Assembly: GCF_001592285.1 (NCBI RefSeq)
Contig: NZ_BCWQ01000003.1
Coordinates: 228,569-292,568 of the forward strand
Direction of reading: 5' to 3'
Origin: Hydrogenophaga pseudoflava NBRC 102511
GTDB lineage: Bacteria; Pseudomonadota; Gammaproteobacteria; Burkholderiales; Burkholderiaceae_C
DNA: 64,000 nucleotides
The translations under genes and the position numbers were made by a program. This document shows, one piece after another, positions 9,858 to 19,452 of this stretch. Below the pieces are notes generated by a model. The model was given only the letters and a program-made list of their open reading frames with translations, did not search any database and was not told the origin of the DNA. The first letter of the stretch is position 1. Each line of letters opens with the position of its first letter.

Positions 9858-11318
9858 ATGAAAAAACTGATCGCTTCCCTGCTCCTGGGGGCAGGCCTTA
9901 TGTTCGGCGGGTTCTCCGCCATGGCCCAGGACGCCGCCAAGCCGGCCGATGCACCGGCCGCCACCGCACCCGCCGCCGATGCCGCGGCTGCTCCCGCAGC
10001 GGCCCCTGCTGCCGACGCTGCAGCACCCGCTGCCGCCGAGGCCGCACCGGCTGCGGCAGAAGCTGCGCCCGCCGAAGCCGTGAAGGAAACGGTGGACAAG
10101 GGCGACGTGACCTGGATGATGATCGCCACCATCCTCGTGCTGCTGATGGTCGTGCCCGGCCTGGCCCTGTTCTACGGCGGCCTGGTGCGCAGCAAGAACA
10201 TGCTGTCCGTGCTGATGCAGGTCATGGTCGTGTTCTCGCTGATCGCCGTGCTGTGGGCCGTCTACGGCTACAGCGTCGCCTTCGGCGGCGAGGGCCTGAT
10301 CTACGGCAACTTCGACAAGCTGTTCCTCAAGGGCGTCACCACCGACTCGCTGGCGGCCACCTTCACGGCTGGCGTGATGATCCCCGAGTTCATCTTCATC
10401 GCCTTCCAGTGCACCTTCGCGGGCATCACCTGCGCGCTGATCGTCGGCTCCTTCGCCGAGCGCATCAAGTTCGGTTCCGTGCTGCTGTTCTGTGCCATCT
10501 GGTTCACCTTCAGCTACCTGCCGATCGCCCACATGGTCTGGGGCGCGGGCGGCTACCTGTTCGACAAGGGCGCGCTGGACTTCGCCGGCGGCACCGTGGT
10601 GCACATCAACGCCGCCATGGCCGGCCTGGTGGGTGCCTATGTCCTGGGCAAGCGCATCGGCTACGGCAAGGAAGCCATGGCCCCGCACAGCCTGACCCTG
10701 ACCATGGTCGGCGCCTCGCTGCTGTGGGTGGGCTGGTTCGGTTTCAACGCCGGCTCCAACCTGGAAGCCAACGGTGGCACCACCCTGGCCTTCATCAACA
10801 CCCTGATGGCCACCGCCGCCGCCGTGCTGGCCTGGTGCGTGGGTGAAGCGCTGACCAAGGGCAAGGCCTCGATGCTGGGCGCCGCCTCCGGTGCCGTCTC
10901 CGGCCTGGTGGCCATCACCCCGGCCTGCGGCACCGTCGGTGTCATGGGCGCCATCATCATCGGCCTGGTTGCCGGCTTCCTGTGCCTGTGGGGCGTGACC
11001 GGCCTGAAGAAGATGCTCGGTGCCGACGACTCGCTGGACGTGTTCGGCGTGCACGGCGTCGGCGGCATCGTCGGTGCCCTGCTGACCGGCGTGTTCTCCG
11101 CCGGCTCGCTGGGCGGCGTCAAGGGCGACGACTTCTCCATCGCCAGCCAGCTGCTGATCCAGGCCGAAGGCGTGGTCATCACCATCGTGTGGTCCTCCAT
11201 CGTCGCCTTCATCGCCTACAAGATCGTCGACCTGACCATGGGCCTGCGCGTGACCGAAGAGCAGGAACGCGAAGGTCTGGACATCAGCTCGCACGGCGAG
11301 ACCGCCTACAACCGCTGA
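9858..11318 (+). CDS. amtB: ammonium transporter AmtB
   Basis: 486 residues. A cleavable signal peptide (cleavage after AMA near residue 23) is followed by an unusually long Ala/Pro/Glu-rich segment (about 25-75), then eleven membrane segments starting at WMMIATILVLLMVVPGLALFYGGLVRSKN. Amt signatures are present, including the FYGGLVRSKN entry, the twin-His pore histidines in the THSL- and VHGVGG-type contexts (AMAPHSLTLTM, DVFGVHGVGGIVG), and a C-terminal tail that docks GlnK. It forms trimers in the inner membrane that conduct ammonium. It is transcribed with glnK and followed by a strong terminator. Confidence 0.95.
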   Translation: MKKLIASLLLGAGLMFGGFSAMAQDAAKPADAPAATAPAADAAAAPAAAPAADAAAPAAAEAAPAAAEAAPAEAVKETVDKGDVTWMMIATILVLLMVVPGLALFYGGLVRSKNMLSVLMQVMVVFSLIAVLWAVYGYSVAFGGEGLIYGNFDKLFLKGVTTDSLAATFTAGVMIPEFIFIAFQCTFAGITCALIVGSFAERIKFGSVLLFCAIWFTFSYLPIAHMVWGAGGYLFDKGALDFAGGTVVHINAAMAGLVGAYVLGKRIGYGKEAMAPHSLTLTMVGASLLWVGWFGFNAGSNLEANGGTTLAFINTLMATAAAVLAWCVGEALTKGKASMLGAASGAVSGLVAITPACGTVGVMGAIIIGLVAGFLCLWGVTGLKKMLGADDSLDVFGVHGVGGIVGALLTGVFSAGSLGGVKGDDFSIASQLLIQAEGVVITIVWSSIVAFIAYKIVDLTMGLRVTEEQEREGLDISSHGETAYNR

Positions 11319-11349
11319 TACAGCGAACGATTGCCTCCTTTGGATGTTC

Positions 11350-11382
11350 GACCCGCGCGCCGCAAGGCCGCGGGTCTTTTTT
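11350..11382 (+). terminator. rho-independent terminator after amtB
   Basis: Perfect 8-base stem, GACCCGCG (11350-11357) with CGCGGGTC (11369-11376), an 11-base loop and a run of six T at 11377-11382. It closes the glnK-amtB unit. Confidence 0.9.
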
Positions 11383-11459
11383 CGTCTGGTGAATGCATCA
11401 CAGACAGGGCCTGGAGCGGGCGCGAGCATGCGCGCTGTCACACACTTCAGGAGGAACCT

Positions 11460-11687
11460 ATGTCTGCACAACCGATGTCGCTGTTTGCCGTGCTCGCACT
11501 CACCCTGGGCGTCGCGCTCCAGGCGGCAGCAGCCAGCCCGCCCGCCAAGACCGAACGCCGCCCGCCGGCCCGTGTCAGCTTCATCGAGGCGCCGTCCAGC
11601 GAAACACCGGCGGCGCGCGAGAAGCGCCTGAAGCGCGAGTGCCGCGGCCGGCCCAACGCCGGCGCCTGCCTGGGGCACACGCGCTGA
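11460..11687 (+). CDS. small secreted basic protein
   Basis: 75 residues. The ATG at 11460 is preceded by a strong AGGAGGAA site. A signal peptide (MSAQPMSLFAVLALTLGVALQAAAA) is followed by a basic, disordered-looking mature part (about 50 residues) with two Cys near the end (CRGRPNAGACLGHTR). I recognise no family. It stands alone between the amtB terminator and glcE. Confidence 0.6.
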   Translation: MSAQPMSLFAVLALTLGVALQAAAASPPAKTERRPPARVSFIEAPSSETPAAREKRLKRECRGRPNAGACLGHTR

Positions 11688-11763
11688 CGCAGGGGCCAGT
11701 GCCGCTGCGATTGCAGCCGGCCGTGCAAAAAATTCAAAGGCTCTTGCAGGGCCCGCCGCTACC

Positions 11764-12900
11764 ATGGCGGCCATGCAGAACAGCCCCACGAACGACACCC
11801 CGCATGCGCTGATCGACCAGGTCCGCGCCGCCGTCGCTGCCCGCACGCCGCTGCGCATCCGGGGCGGCGACACCAAGGCCTTCCATGGCGAACCGGTGAG
11901 CGGCCAGCCGCTGGACACGCGCGCTTTCAGCGGCATCGTGGCGCACGAACCCAGCGAGCTGGTGATCACCGTGCGCGCCGGCACGCCGCTGGCCGAGGTC
12001 GAGGCGGCCCTGGCCGAGAAGGGCCAGCACCTGCCGTTCGACCCGCCCCATTTCGGTGCCGGTTCGACCATCGGTGGCGCCGTTGCCGCCGGTCTCGCCG
12101 GCCCGGCCCGCGCCACCGCCGGCGGCGTGCGCGACTACGTGCTGGGCGCCCAGTTCGTCAACGGCCGGGCCGAGTGGCTGACCTTCGGTGGCCAGGTCAT
12201 GAAGAACGTGGCCGGCTACGACATCAGCCGCGCGCTCGCCGGCTCCATGGGCACGCTGGGCGTGATCACCCATCTGTCGCTCAAGGTGCTGCCGGTGGCG
12301 CCGGCCGAGGTCACGCTGGTGTTCCGCATGGGTCAGCGCGACGCGCTGGAGCAGCTGCACCGCTGGGGTGGCCAGCCGCTGCCTTTGAACGCATCCTGTT
12401 GGGTGAAGGACGACACCGCACCCGATGCGCCCGAGCTGCTGTTCGTGCGCCTGCGCGGTGCGGCGGCCGCGGTGGAGACCGCCAGCGAGCGACTGGCGCG
12501 CGAAGCCGGCGGCCAGCGCATGGACAACGCCCAGGCCGGGCCCGACTGGGCCGCCTGCCGCGACCAGACCCTGCCGTTCTTCAGCGCACCGTCGCCGGAC
12601 CTGTGCCTGTGGCGCCTGTCGCTGCCGCAGACCGCGCCGGTGCTGGAGCTGCCGTTTGCGCAGCTGATCGAGTGGCAGGGCGCGCAGCGCTGGCTCTGGG
12701 CGCCGGCCTCGGCGGCCACGCCGATCCGTGCGGCCGCGGCCAGGATGCAGGGCCACGCGACCCTGTTTCGCGCCGGCGCCGACGGCGCGCCGGGCGTGCG
12801 CCGTTTCGATGCCGAAAACCCGGCGCTGCAGGCCATCACGAAGCGCCTGCGCGAGGCGTTCGACCCGCTGGGCCTCTTCAACCAGAACAAGATGGGCTGA
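11764..12900 (+). CDS. glcE: glycolate oxidase FAD-binding subunit GlcE
   Basis: 378 residues. An FAD_binding_4 (VAO/PCMH) domain is clear: [61 protein letters not shown], and [28 protein letters not shown]. It ends [12 protein letters not shown], typical of GlcE. With GlcD and GlcF it oxidises glycolate to glyoxylate at the membrane. An ATG three codons in (11773) is an equally possible start. glcF follows after 7 bases. glcD, usually just upstream, is not in this window. Confidence 0.93.
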   Translation: MAAMQNSPTNDTPHALIDQVRAAVAARTPLRIRGGDTKAFHGEPVSGQPLDTRAFSGIVAHEPSELVITVRAGTPLAEVEAALAEKGQHLPFDPPHFGAGSTIGGAVAAGLAGPARATAGGVRDYVLGAQFVNGRAEWLTFGGQVMKNVAGYDISRALAGSMGTLGVITHLSLKVLPVAPAEVTLVFRMGQRDALEQLHRWGGQPLPLNASCWVKDDTAPDAPELLFVRLRGAAAAVETASERLAREAGGQRMDNAQAGPDWAACRDQTLPFFSAPSPDLCLWRLSLPQTAPVLELPFAQLIEWQGAQRWLWAPASAATPIRAAAARMQGHATLFRAGADGAPGVRRFDAENPALQAITKRLREAFDPLGLFNQNKMG

Positions 12901-12907
12901 ACCCACG

Positions 12908-14140
12908 ATGCAAACCAACCTCGCCCCCGAATTCAAAGGCACGCCCGACGGCATTGCCGCCGAGGCCATCCTGCGCAAGTGCGTGCACTGCGGCTTCTGC
13001 ACCGCCACCTGCCCGACCTACCAGCTGCTGGGCGACGAGCTGGACGGTCCGCGCGGCCGCATCTATTTGATGAAGCAGGTGTTCGAAGGCGCCGAGCCGA
13101 CACGCGCCACGCAGCTGCACCTGGACCGGTGTCTCACCTGCCGCAACTGCGAGAGCACCTGCCCCAGCGGCGTGGACTACGGCCACCTGGTGGACATCGG
13201 CCGCAAGGTGGTGGATGCCAAGGTGCCGCGTCCGGCCGGTGAAAAGGCGGTGCGCTGGCTGCTCAAGGAAGGCCTGACCTCGCCCGCTTTCGGCCCCGCC
13301 ATGAAGCTGGGCCAGCTGGTGCGTGGCCTGCTGCCCGAGACCCTGAAGAACAAGGTGCCCGCGCAGCAGGACGCCGGCCGCTGGCCCACGACCACGCATG
13401 CGCGCAAGGTGCTGATGCTGGCGGGCTGCGTGCAGCCGGCCATGATGCCCAACATCAACACCGCCACCGCGCGCGTGCTGGACGCCGCCGGCATCCAGAC
13501 CGTGGTCGCACCCGAGGCGGGCTGCTGCGGCGCGGTGAGGTTCCACCTGAACGACCAGGACGGCGGTATGGCGCAGATGCGCGCCAACATCGACGCCTGG
13601 TGGCCGCACGTCGAGGCGGGGGTGGAGGCGATCGTGATGAACGCCTCCGGCTGCGGCGTCACCGTCAAGGAGTACGGCCACATCCTGCAGCACGACAGTG
13701 CCTACGCCGCCAAGGCCGCGCGCATCAGCGAACTGACGAAGGACCTGAGCGAGCTGTTGCCCGCGCTGGTGCCGGTTTTGCAACCGAGGCTGGCCCGCAA
13801 ACCCGACGCGAAAAAGCTGATCGGTTTCCACCCGCCGTGCACGCTGCAGCACGGACAGAAGCTCCGGGGCGGTGTCGAGACCCACCTGGCCGCGCTGGGC
13901 TTCACGGTGCAGGTGGCGCGCAACGAAGCCCACCTGTGCTGCGGCTCGGCCGGCACCTATTCGGTGCTCAACCCCGAACTGGCCTACCAGCTGCGCGACC
14001 GCAAGCTCGGCCATCTGGCCGAGCTGCAACCCGCGGTGATCGCCAGCGCCAACATCGGCTGCATCACCCACCTGCAGAGCGGCACCGCCACGCCGGTGCG
14101 GCACTGGATCGAGCTGCTGGACGAGGCGCTGGGGTCCTGA
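12908..14140 (+). CDS. glcF: glycolate oxidase iron-sulfur subunit GlcF
   Basis: 410 residues from ATG 12908. Two CxxCxxCxxxCP ferredoxin motifs near the N-terminus ([12 protein letters not shown] and [12 protein letters not shown]) bind two 4Fe-4S clusters. Two CCG-type domains follow ([16 protein letters not shown] and [11 protein letters not shown]...LCCGSAG), as in heterodisulfide-reductase-like subunits. It passes electrons from the GlcDE flavins to the respiratory chain. It is coupled to glcE. Confidence 0.94.
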   Translation: MQTNLAPEFKGTPDGIAAEAILRKCVHCGFCTATCPTYQLLGDELDGPRGRIYLMKQVFEGAEPTRATQLHLDRCLTCRNCESTCPSGVDYGHLVDIGRKVVDAKVPRPAGEKAVRWLLKEGLTSPAFGPAMKLGQLVRGLLPETLKNKVPAQQDAGRWPTTTHARKVLMLAGCVQPAMMPNINTATARVLDAAGIQTVVAPEAGCCGAVRFHLNDQDGGMAQMRANIDAWWPHVEAGVEAIVMNASGCGVTVKEYGHILQHDSAYAAKAARISELTKDLSELLPALVPVLQPRLARKPDAKKLIGFHPPCTLQHGQKLRGGVETHLAALGFTVQVARNEAHLCCGSAGTYSVLNPELAYQLRDRKLGHLAELQPAVIASANIGCITHLQSGTATPVRHWIELLDEALGS

Positions 14141-14335
14141 CCTGCGTCCGCGGTGCCGTCCGCGCCCGTGGCGCCAGCGGCACAGCCGCGGGCACTGTCG
14201 CACGCAGCGGCCCCGGCCCGACCCTTTGCGACGATTTGTCATGCTTTGGTGGCACACAGGCCGTTATGCTGTCCCTCCGAGGCCGAGCGCGTCCGGCCCG
14301 CACCTCCCTTCACTCGACGCCACAGGAGCAGCAGC

Positions 14336-14755
14336 ATGGGTTTCTTCAGCAACATCCTCGAAAAACTCGGCATGAAGGACGCGGCCGCCGCGCCGGTCAT
14401 CATTCCGCCCGCCGCCGCAGCCCCCGCACCCGCCCCGGCCGCAGCACCTGCCGCGGCCCCTGCGGCACCGGCCGCGCCGGTGGTGAATCCCATCGCCATG
14501 GTGGACGTGATGGCCCTGCTGACCGAGAAGGCCGCCAAGCATCCCGAAAAGCTCAACTGGAAGACCTCCATCGTCGACCTGCTCAAGCTGCTGGGCCTGG
14601 ACAGCAGCCTGGCCGCGCGCAAGGAACTGGCCAAGGAGCTGTACTGCCCCGACGAGCTCATGGGCGACTCGGCCAAGATGAACATGTGGCTGCACAAGAA
14701 CGTGCTGGGCCACATCGCGGCCAACGGCGGCAACATCCCGCAAGAGCTGCTCTGA
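14336..14755 (+). CDS. DUF3597 family protein
   Basis: 139 residues from ATG 14336, preceded by AGGAG. The N-terminus GFFSNILEKLGM is followed by an Ala/Pro linker (about 15-50) and the DUF3597 domain (about 50-139) with the signature KLNWKTSIVDLLKLLGLDSSLAARKELAKEL and MNMWLHKNVLGHIAANGGNIPQELL. The fold is a small helical bundle of unknown role, related in appearance to LysM-associated/helical envelope proteins. It is a single-gene unit flanked by inverted repeats. Confidence 0.85.
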   Translation: MGFFSNILEKLGMKDAAAAPVIIPPAAAAPAPAPAAAPAAAPAAPAAPVVNPIAMVDVMALLTEKAAKHPEKLNWKTSIVDLLKLLGLDSSLAARKELAKELYCPDELMGDSAKMNMWLHKNVLGHIAANGGNIPQELL

Positions 14756-14770
14756 TGTCTTGATGCAACC

Positions 14771-14801
14771 GCTGACAGCCTGCTGCCACAGCGCTGTCAG
14801 C
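14771..14801. repeat. perfect 9-base inverted repeat
   Basis: GCTGACAGC (14771-14779) and GCTGTCAGC (14793-14801) form a hairpin just after the DUF3597 gene. No T-run follows, so termination is not assured; it could be an operator for the downstream VOC gene. Confidence 0.4.
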
Positions 14802-14851
14802 AGGGGGGCCGCAGACTCCGGGTTCTGTTCAACCACCCCCTGGAGTCTTTC

Positions 14852-15229
14852 ATGGCACACACCCTCAACTGGTTCGAGATCCCGGTCGCCGACATGGACC
14901 GCGCCGTGCGCTTCTACGAGGCGCTCACCCGCCAGTCCCTCAAGCGCGAAGCCTTTGGCGGCCCCGGCCAGGAGCTGGCCGTGTTCCCCGGCGACCGCGA
15001 AGCCGATGTGCGCGGCGCGCTGTTCAAGAGCCCGGCCATGCAGCCTGCCGCACAGGGCACGCTGGTCTACCTCAACGCCGGCGACGCGCTCGACCCGTGG
15101 CTCTCTCGCGCCGAATCAGCGGGCGGCCGGGTGGCCCAGCCCAAGGTGACCCTGCCCGAAGGCATGGGCTGCTTCGCCCACATCATCGACAGCGAAGGCA
15201 ACCGCGTGGGCCTGCACGCGCTGGCGTGA
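14852..15229 (+). CDS. VOC (glyoxalase-like) family protein
   Basis: 125 residues forming one vicinal-oxygen-chelate module pair: FEIPVADMDRAVRFYEALTRQSLKRE at the start and FAHIIDSEGNRVGLHAL at the end. The family covers glyoxalases, thiol transferases and dioxygenases; the substrate cannot be read. GGAG upstream supports the start. It lies 72 bases before a DUF6151-type gene and a WYL regulator; VOC and zinc-site genes next to YafY-type regulators are a common arrangement. Confidence 0.85.
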   Translation: MAHTLNWFEIPVADMDRAVRFYEALTRQSLKREAFGGPGQELAVFPGDREADVRGALFKSPAMQPAAQGTLVYLNAGDALDPWLSRAESAGGRVAQPKVTLPEGMGCFAHIIDSEGNRVGLHALA

Positions 15230-15301
15230 AGACCCGCACCAGAGCGGGAGGGCCTGCGGTTCACGCACAATGAGCCCGCCACGTCAGTACAGGGAGACCC
15301 G

Positions 15302-15907
15302 ATGAACACCGCCACCCACCCATTGCGCTGCCACTGCGGCCGCTTGCAGGGCCACGTCACGCTGGAGGGGCGCAACACCCGAGTGGTCTGTTACTGCAAG
15401 GACTGCCAGGCGTTTGCACGATTTCTGGACCCCGCCGGGCGCGTGCTGGATGCGCAGGGCGGTTCGGACGTGGTGCAGCTGGCGCCGCACCGCATCCACA
15501 TTGACCAGGGCGCCGAGCACCTCGCGGTGATGCGCCTGTCTCCCCAGGGCATGTTGCGCTGGTACGCCGCGTGTTGCCGCACGCCCATCGGCAATACCCT
15601 GGCCCGCCACGACCGGCCGTTCACCGGCCTGCTGGTGCAGTGCCTCGACAGCGCGCCACTGGAGCCTTCGTTCGGTCCGGTGGGCGCGCGCGTCAACACG
15701 CAGAGCGCCATTGGCGAACCCAAGCCCCGGACCTCCGGTCTGCTTCGCACGATGTGGACGATTCTGGGCATGGTCCTGGGCAGCCGGCTGTCGGGGCGTT
15801 ACAGGAACACGCCGTTCTTCGATGCGGCGGGTGCACCGGTCGCCACGCCCCAGGTGCTGTCGGCGGACGAGCGCGCACGCCTGCGGGCCGCGCCGGGCGG
15901 TGCCTGA
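15302..15907 (+). CDS. DUF6151/GFA-like zinc-site protein
   Basis: 201 residues. CxC near the N-terminus (LRCHCGRLQG), CxxC in VVCYCKDCQAF and a later CC (YAACCRTPIGNT) match the zinc-binding layout of the Gfa-like (Mss4/CENP-V) fold, where such proteins bind glutathione or related thiols. The C-terminal 70 residues include a hydrophobic stretch (LLRTMWTILGMVLGS) that may touch the membrane. Function is unproven. The WYL regulator starts 5 bases after its stop. Confidence 0.75.
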   Translation: MNTATHPLRCHCGRLQGHVTLEGRNTRVVCYCKDCQAFARFLDPAGRVLDAQGGSDVVQLAPHRIHIDQGAEHLAVMRLSPQGMLRWYAACCRTPIGNTLARHDRPFTGLLVQCLDSAPLEPSFGPVGARVNTQSAIGEPKPRTSGLLRTMWTILGMVLGSRLSGRYRNTPFFDAAGAPVATPQVLSADERARLRAAPGGA

Positions 15908-15912
15908 CTGCG

Positions 15913-16605
15913 ATGCGCCGCGCCGACCGGCTCTTTGCCCTGGTCCAGCTGATCCGTGGCCGGCGCCTGTCCACCGCCGCCTGGCTGGCCGGGCGCCTGG
16001 AGGTTTCGGTGCGCACGGTCTACCGCGACGTGGCCGACCTGCAGGCGCAGGGCGTGCCCATCGAGGGCGAGGCGGGCGTCGGCTACCGGCTGGGCACAGG
16101 CTTCGAACTGCCACCGCTGATGTTCACCGTCGACGAGGCGCGGGCCCTGGCGCTGGCCACCCGCATGGCGCAGCAGTGGCTGGACCCGGCGATGGCGCTG
16201 GCCGCGTCGGATGCGATGTCGCGCGTGCTGTCGGTGCTGCCCGCCGGCGTGCGGGCCGAGGTGGAGCGCCAGCCCTTGCTGATCGCACCGGTGGGGCTGG
16301 AGCCCGCGCTGGGCCAGCGCCTGCAGGCGCTGCGCGAGGCGGCGCAGGGGCGGCGACGGGTGACACTGCGCTATGTCGACCAGGGCGAGCGGCGCACCGA
16401 GCGGCAGGTGCGGCCGCTGGGCTGCTTCTACTGGGGCCGGGTCTGGACGCTGGCGGCCTGGTGCGAGCAGCGCCAGGATTTCCGCAACTTCCGGCTCGAC
16501 CGCATGGAGGCTCTGCAGGTGGAGGCGTCGGTGTTCCCGGTCGAGCCGGGCCGGACGCTGGCCGACCTGCTGCGCCGCGAAACCGGGCACAGCACCTGGC
16601 GCTGA
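15913..16605 (+). CDS. YafY-type HTH/WYL transcriptional regulator
   Basis: 230 residues from ATG 15913. A winged helix-turn-helix (RADRLFALVQLIRGRRLSTAAWLAGRLEVSVRTVYRDVADLQAQGVPIEG) is followed by a WYL domain in which the signature triplet reads WTL (FYWGRVWTLAAWCE). WYL domains sense small or nucleic-acid ligands. It probably regulates the two genes upstream, with which it forms a tight run. Its stop abuts the spoVR stop on the other strand. Confidence 0.88.
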   Translation: MRRADRLFALVQLIRGRRLSTAAWLAGRLEVSVRTVYRDVADLQAQGVPIEGEAGVGYRLGTGFELPPLMFTVDEARALALATRMAQQWLDPAMALAASDAMSRVLSVLPAGVRAEVERQPLLIAPVGLEPALGQRLQALREAAQGRRRVTLRYVDQGERRTERQVRPLGCFYWGRVWTLAAWCEQRQDFRNFRLDRMEALQVEASVFPVEPGRTLADLLRRETGHSTWR

Positions 16606-18144
16606 TCAGGCCCGCACCGGCACCTCCCGGCGCCGGGTGACCTTCCCCTTGCTGTCGACGCTCTCCAGCTGCACGCCAAAGCCCCACAGCCGGGCCACGT
16701 GCTTGAGCACCTCGCCCGCGCTCTCGTGCAGCGGCCGGTCGTTGTGCTGGGTGTGGCGCAGCGTGAGCGAGCGGTCGCCGCGCAGGTTGACGTCCCAGAC
16801 CTGGATGTTGGGCTCGCGCGAGCCCAGGTCGTACTGGCGGGCGAGCGTCTCGCGCACGCGCCGGTAGCCCGTCTCGTCGTGAATGGCGCTGACCTCCAGC
16901 GTGTCCTGCTGGTCGTCGTCGACCAGGGCGAACAGGCGGAACTCGCGCATCAGCCGAGGGCTGAGGTACTGGCCAATGAAGCTTTCGTCCTTGAAGTTGC
17001 GCATGGCGTGGTCCAGCGCGGGCAGCCAGGGCGTGCCCGCCAGTTCGGGGAACCACTGCCGGTCCTCGTCGGTGGGGGCGTCGCAGATGCGTTTGATGTC
17101 GGTGTACATCGCAAAGCCCAGGGCGTAGGGGTTGAGGCCGCTGTAGCGGCGGTCGCCGACGCCGGGCTGGAAGATCACGTTGGTGTGCGACTTGATCCAC
17201 TCCATCATCACGCCGTCGGTGAGGAAGCCGTTGTCGTACATCTCGCTGAGCAGGCGGTGGTGCCAGAAGGTGGCCCAGCCCTCGTTCATCACCTGGGTCT
17301 GGCGCTGCGGGTAGAAGTACTGGGCGATCTTGCGCACGATGCGCACCACCTCGCGCTGCCAGGGCTCCAGCAGCGGCGCGTTCTTCTCGATGAAGTACAG
17401 GATGTTCTCTTCCGGCTCGGCCGGAAAGCGCTTGACGGCCAGGGCGTCGCCGTCGGCCTCGGCGCGCCGCGGCAGCGTGCGCCACAGCTCGTTGACCTGC
17501 TGCTGGGCATAGGCCTCGCGGTCCTTGCGCTCGGCCAGTTCCTGCGCCAGCGACTTGCGGCTGGGCCGGCGGTAGCGGTCCACGCCGTGGTTCTGCAGCG
17601 CGTGGCAGGAGTCCAGCAGGTCTTCCACGGCGTCGATGCCGTGCCGTTCCTCGCACTCGGCGATGTAGTTCCGTGCGTAGACCAGGTAGTCGATGATCGC
17701 GCTCGCATCGGTCCACATGCGGAACAGGTAGTTGCCCTTGAAGAAGCTGTTGTGGCCGTAGGCGGCGTGGGCGATCACCAGCGCCTGCATCGCCATCGTG
17801 TTCTCCTCCATCAGGTAGGCGATGCAGGGGTCGCTGTTGATGACGATCTCGTAGGCCAGCCCCATGTGGCCACGCTTGTAGTTCTTCTCGGTGAGGATGA
17901 ACTCCTTGCCGAAGCGCCAGTGGCGGTAGTTGACCGGCATGCCGACGCTGGCGTAGGCGTCCATCATCTGCTCGGCGGTGATCACCTCCAGCTGGTTGGC
18001 GTAGGTGTCCAGGCCGAAGCGGCGCGCGGTGCGTTCGATCACCTCGTGGTAGCGCTCGATCAGCTCGAAGGTCCAGTCGCTGGGGCCGGGCAGGGGCTCG
18101 GGCGGCCGGGGCAACATCGGCAGGGGGTGCTGGAGGGCGCTCAT
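16606..18144 (-). CDS. spoVR: SpoVR family protein
   Basis: 512 residues from ATG 18144, which overlaps the yeaH stop as ATGA, so translation is coupled. SpoVR hallmarks include the YHEVIERTARRFGLDTYANQLEVITAEQMMDAYASVGMPVNYRHWRFGK start, the IAHAAYGHNSFFKGNYLF block and NEGWATFWH. In Bacillus SpoVR acts in spore cortex formation; in gammaproteobacteria the YcgB homologue belongs with YeaG/YeaH in starvation responses. The biochemical role is unknown. It is the last gene of a three-gene operon. Confidence 0.95.
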   Translation of the reverse strand: MSALQHPLPMLPRPPEPLPGPSDWTFELIERYHEVIERTARRFGLDTYANQLEVITAEQMMDAYASVGMPVNYRHWRFGKEFILTEKNYKRGHMGLAYEIVINSDPCIAYLMEENTMAMQALVIAHAAYGHNSFFKGNYLFRMWTDASAIIDYLVYARNYIAECEERHGIDAVEDLLDSCHALQNHGVDRYRRPSRKSLAQELAERKDREAYAQQQVNELWRTLPRRAEADGDALAVKRFPAEPEENILYFIEKNAPLLEPWQREVVRIVRKIAQYFYPQRQTQVMNEGWATFWHHRLLSEMYDNGFLTDGVMMEWIKSHTNVIFQPGVGDRRYSGLNPYALGFAMYTDIKRICDAPTDEDRQWFPELAGTPWLPALDHAMRNFKDESFIGQYLSPRLMREFRLFALVDDDQQDTLEVSAIHDETGYRRVRETLARQYDLGSREPNIQVWDVNLRGDRSLTLRHTQHNDRPLHESAGEVLKHVARLWGFGVQLESVDSKGKVTRRREVPVRA

Positions 18145-19421
18145 GCCGGCACCCCTTCCTTGCGGAACAGGTCGCGGAACACCGGGTAGATCTCGGCCGC
18201 GGTCGAGACCTTGCGCAGCGCGAAGTTGGGGTGTGCCTGGCCCAGCGTCTCGTAGGCCTGCCACAGGTTCTGTTCTTCCTCGGTGACCTGGATGTAGGCG
18301 TAATAGCGGCAGGCCGGCAGCAGGCGGGAGTCCAGCAGCTCGGCGCACTTGGGCGAATCGTTCATCCAGTTGTCGCCGTCGCTGGCCTGCGCGCCGTAGA
18401 TGTTCCACTCCTGCGGGTTGTAGCGCTCGCGCACGATGCGGTCCATCAGCTCCAGCGCGCTGGAGACCACGGTGCCGCCGCTTTCGCGGGCGTGGAAGAA
18501 CTCGTCCTCGGTGACCTCCTGGGCCTGGGTGTGGTGGCGGATGAACACCAGGTCGATCTGGTCGTAGTGCCGGGTCAGGAACAGGTAGAGCAGCACGAAG
18601 AAGCGCTTGGCCAGGTCCTTGCGCTGTTCGTCCATCGAGCCAGAGACGTCCATCAGGCAGAACATCACGGCGCGGGCGCTAGGCACCGGCACCCGCACAT
18701 GGCTGCGGAACTTGAGGTCGATCGGGTCGATGTAGGGCAGGCGTTCGATGCGCCAGCGCAGCTGCCTGAGCCGCGCCTCCAGCTCGGCCACCTGGCTGCG
18801 GGTCACCGGGTCGTCGCCGTGGCGGCGCAATTCGGCAATGCGCTCTTCCAGCTCGGCGCACTCGCGCCGCACGGCGCCGCCCAGGGCGATGCGCCGGCCG
18901 TAGGCGCCGCGCATCGAGCGCACGATGTGCAGGTTGTTGGGCGTGCCGCTGCTGGTGAAGCCGGCGCGCCGGGTCTTGAACTCGGGCACCTGCGCCAGCT
19001 GGGTGCGGACCAGGTTGGGCAGGGCCAGGTCGTCGAAGAAGACCTGCATGAACTCTTCGCGGCTGAGGGCAAAAGTGAAGTCGTCTTCCCCCTCGCCGCT
19101 GTCGCTGGCCTGGCCGCTTCCGCTGCCCTGTCCGGTGCCGCCCTGGGGCCGCTGGATGCGGTCGCCGGCCAGGTACTCGCGGTTGCCGGTGTGCACCACC
19201 TCGCGCTTGCCGCCGGGGCCGTGGCGGAATTCGGGTTCGGACAGGTCGCGCTGCGGGATGTGGACCTCCTCGCCACGTTCGACGTCGCGGATGCCGCGCC
19301 CGCTGATGGCGCGCCGAACCGCCTCGCCGATCTGCTCGCGGTAGCGGCGCAGAAAGCGCTCCCGGTTGCCGATGGATTTGTTCTTGCCCGCCAGCCGCCG
19401 ATCGATGATGGACTGCAGCAT
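18141..19421 (-). CDS. yeaH: YeaH/YhbH family (DUF444) protein with VWA domain
   Basis: 426 residues. The N-terminal half is charged (MLQSIIDRRLAGKNKSIGNRERFLRRYREQI) with a Gly/Ser linker (TGQGSGSGQASDSGEGEDD). The C-terminal half carries a von Willebrand A-type fold with MIDAS motif DVSGSMDE and SGGTVVSSAL. It is the partner of the PrkA kinase in the stationary-phase/nitrogen-stress module known from E. coli (yeaG-yeaH). It starts 31 bases after the prkA stop. Confidence 0.94.
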   Translation of the reverse strand: MLQSIIDRRLAGKNKSIGNRERFLRRYREQIGEAVRRAISGRGIRDVERGEEVHIPQRDLSEPEFRHGPGGKREVVHTGNREYLAGDRIQRPQGGTGQGSGSGQASDSGEGEDDFTFALSREEFMQVFFDDLALPNLVRTQLAQVPEFKTRRAGFTSSGTPNNLHIVRSMRGAYGRRIALGGAVRRECAELEERIAELRRHGDDPVTRSQVAELEARLRQLRWRIERLPYIDPIDLKFRSHVRVPVPSARAVMFCLMDVSGSMDEQRKDLAKRFFVLLYLFLTRHYDQIDLVFIRHHTQAQEVTEDEFFHARESGGTVVSSALELMDRIVRERYNPQEWNIYGAQASDGDNWMNDSPKCAELLDSRLLPACRYYAYIQVTEEEQNLWQAYETLGQAHPNFALRKVSTAAEIYPVFRDLFRKEGVPA

Positions 19422-19452
19422 GGGTGTTCCTGGTGGACGCCGGCCCCCGCGG

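Noticed and set aside
14771..14801. Rho-independent terminator after the DUF3597 gene
   Set aside because: The hairpin is perfect but is followed by a G-run, not a T-run.
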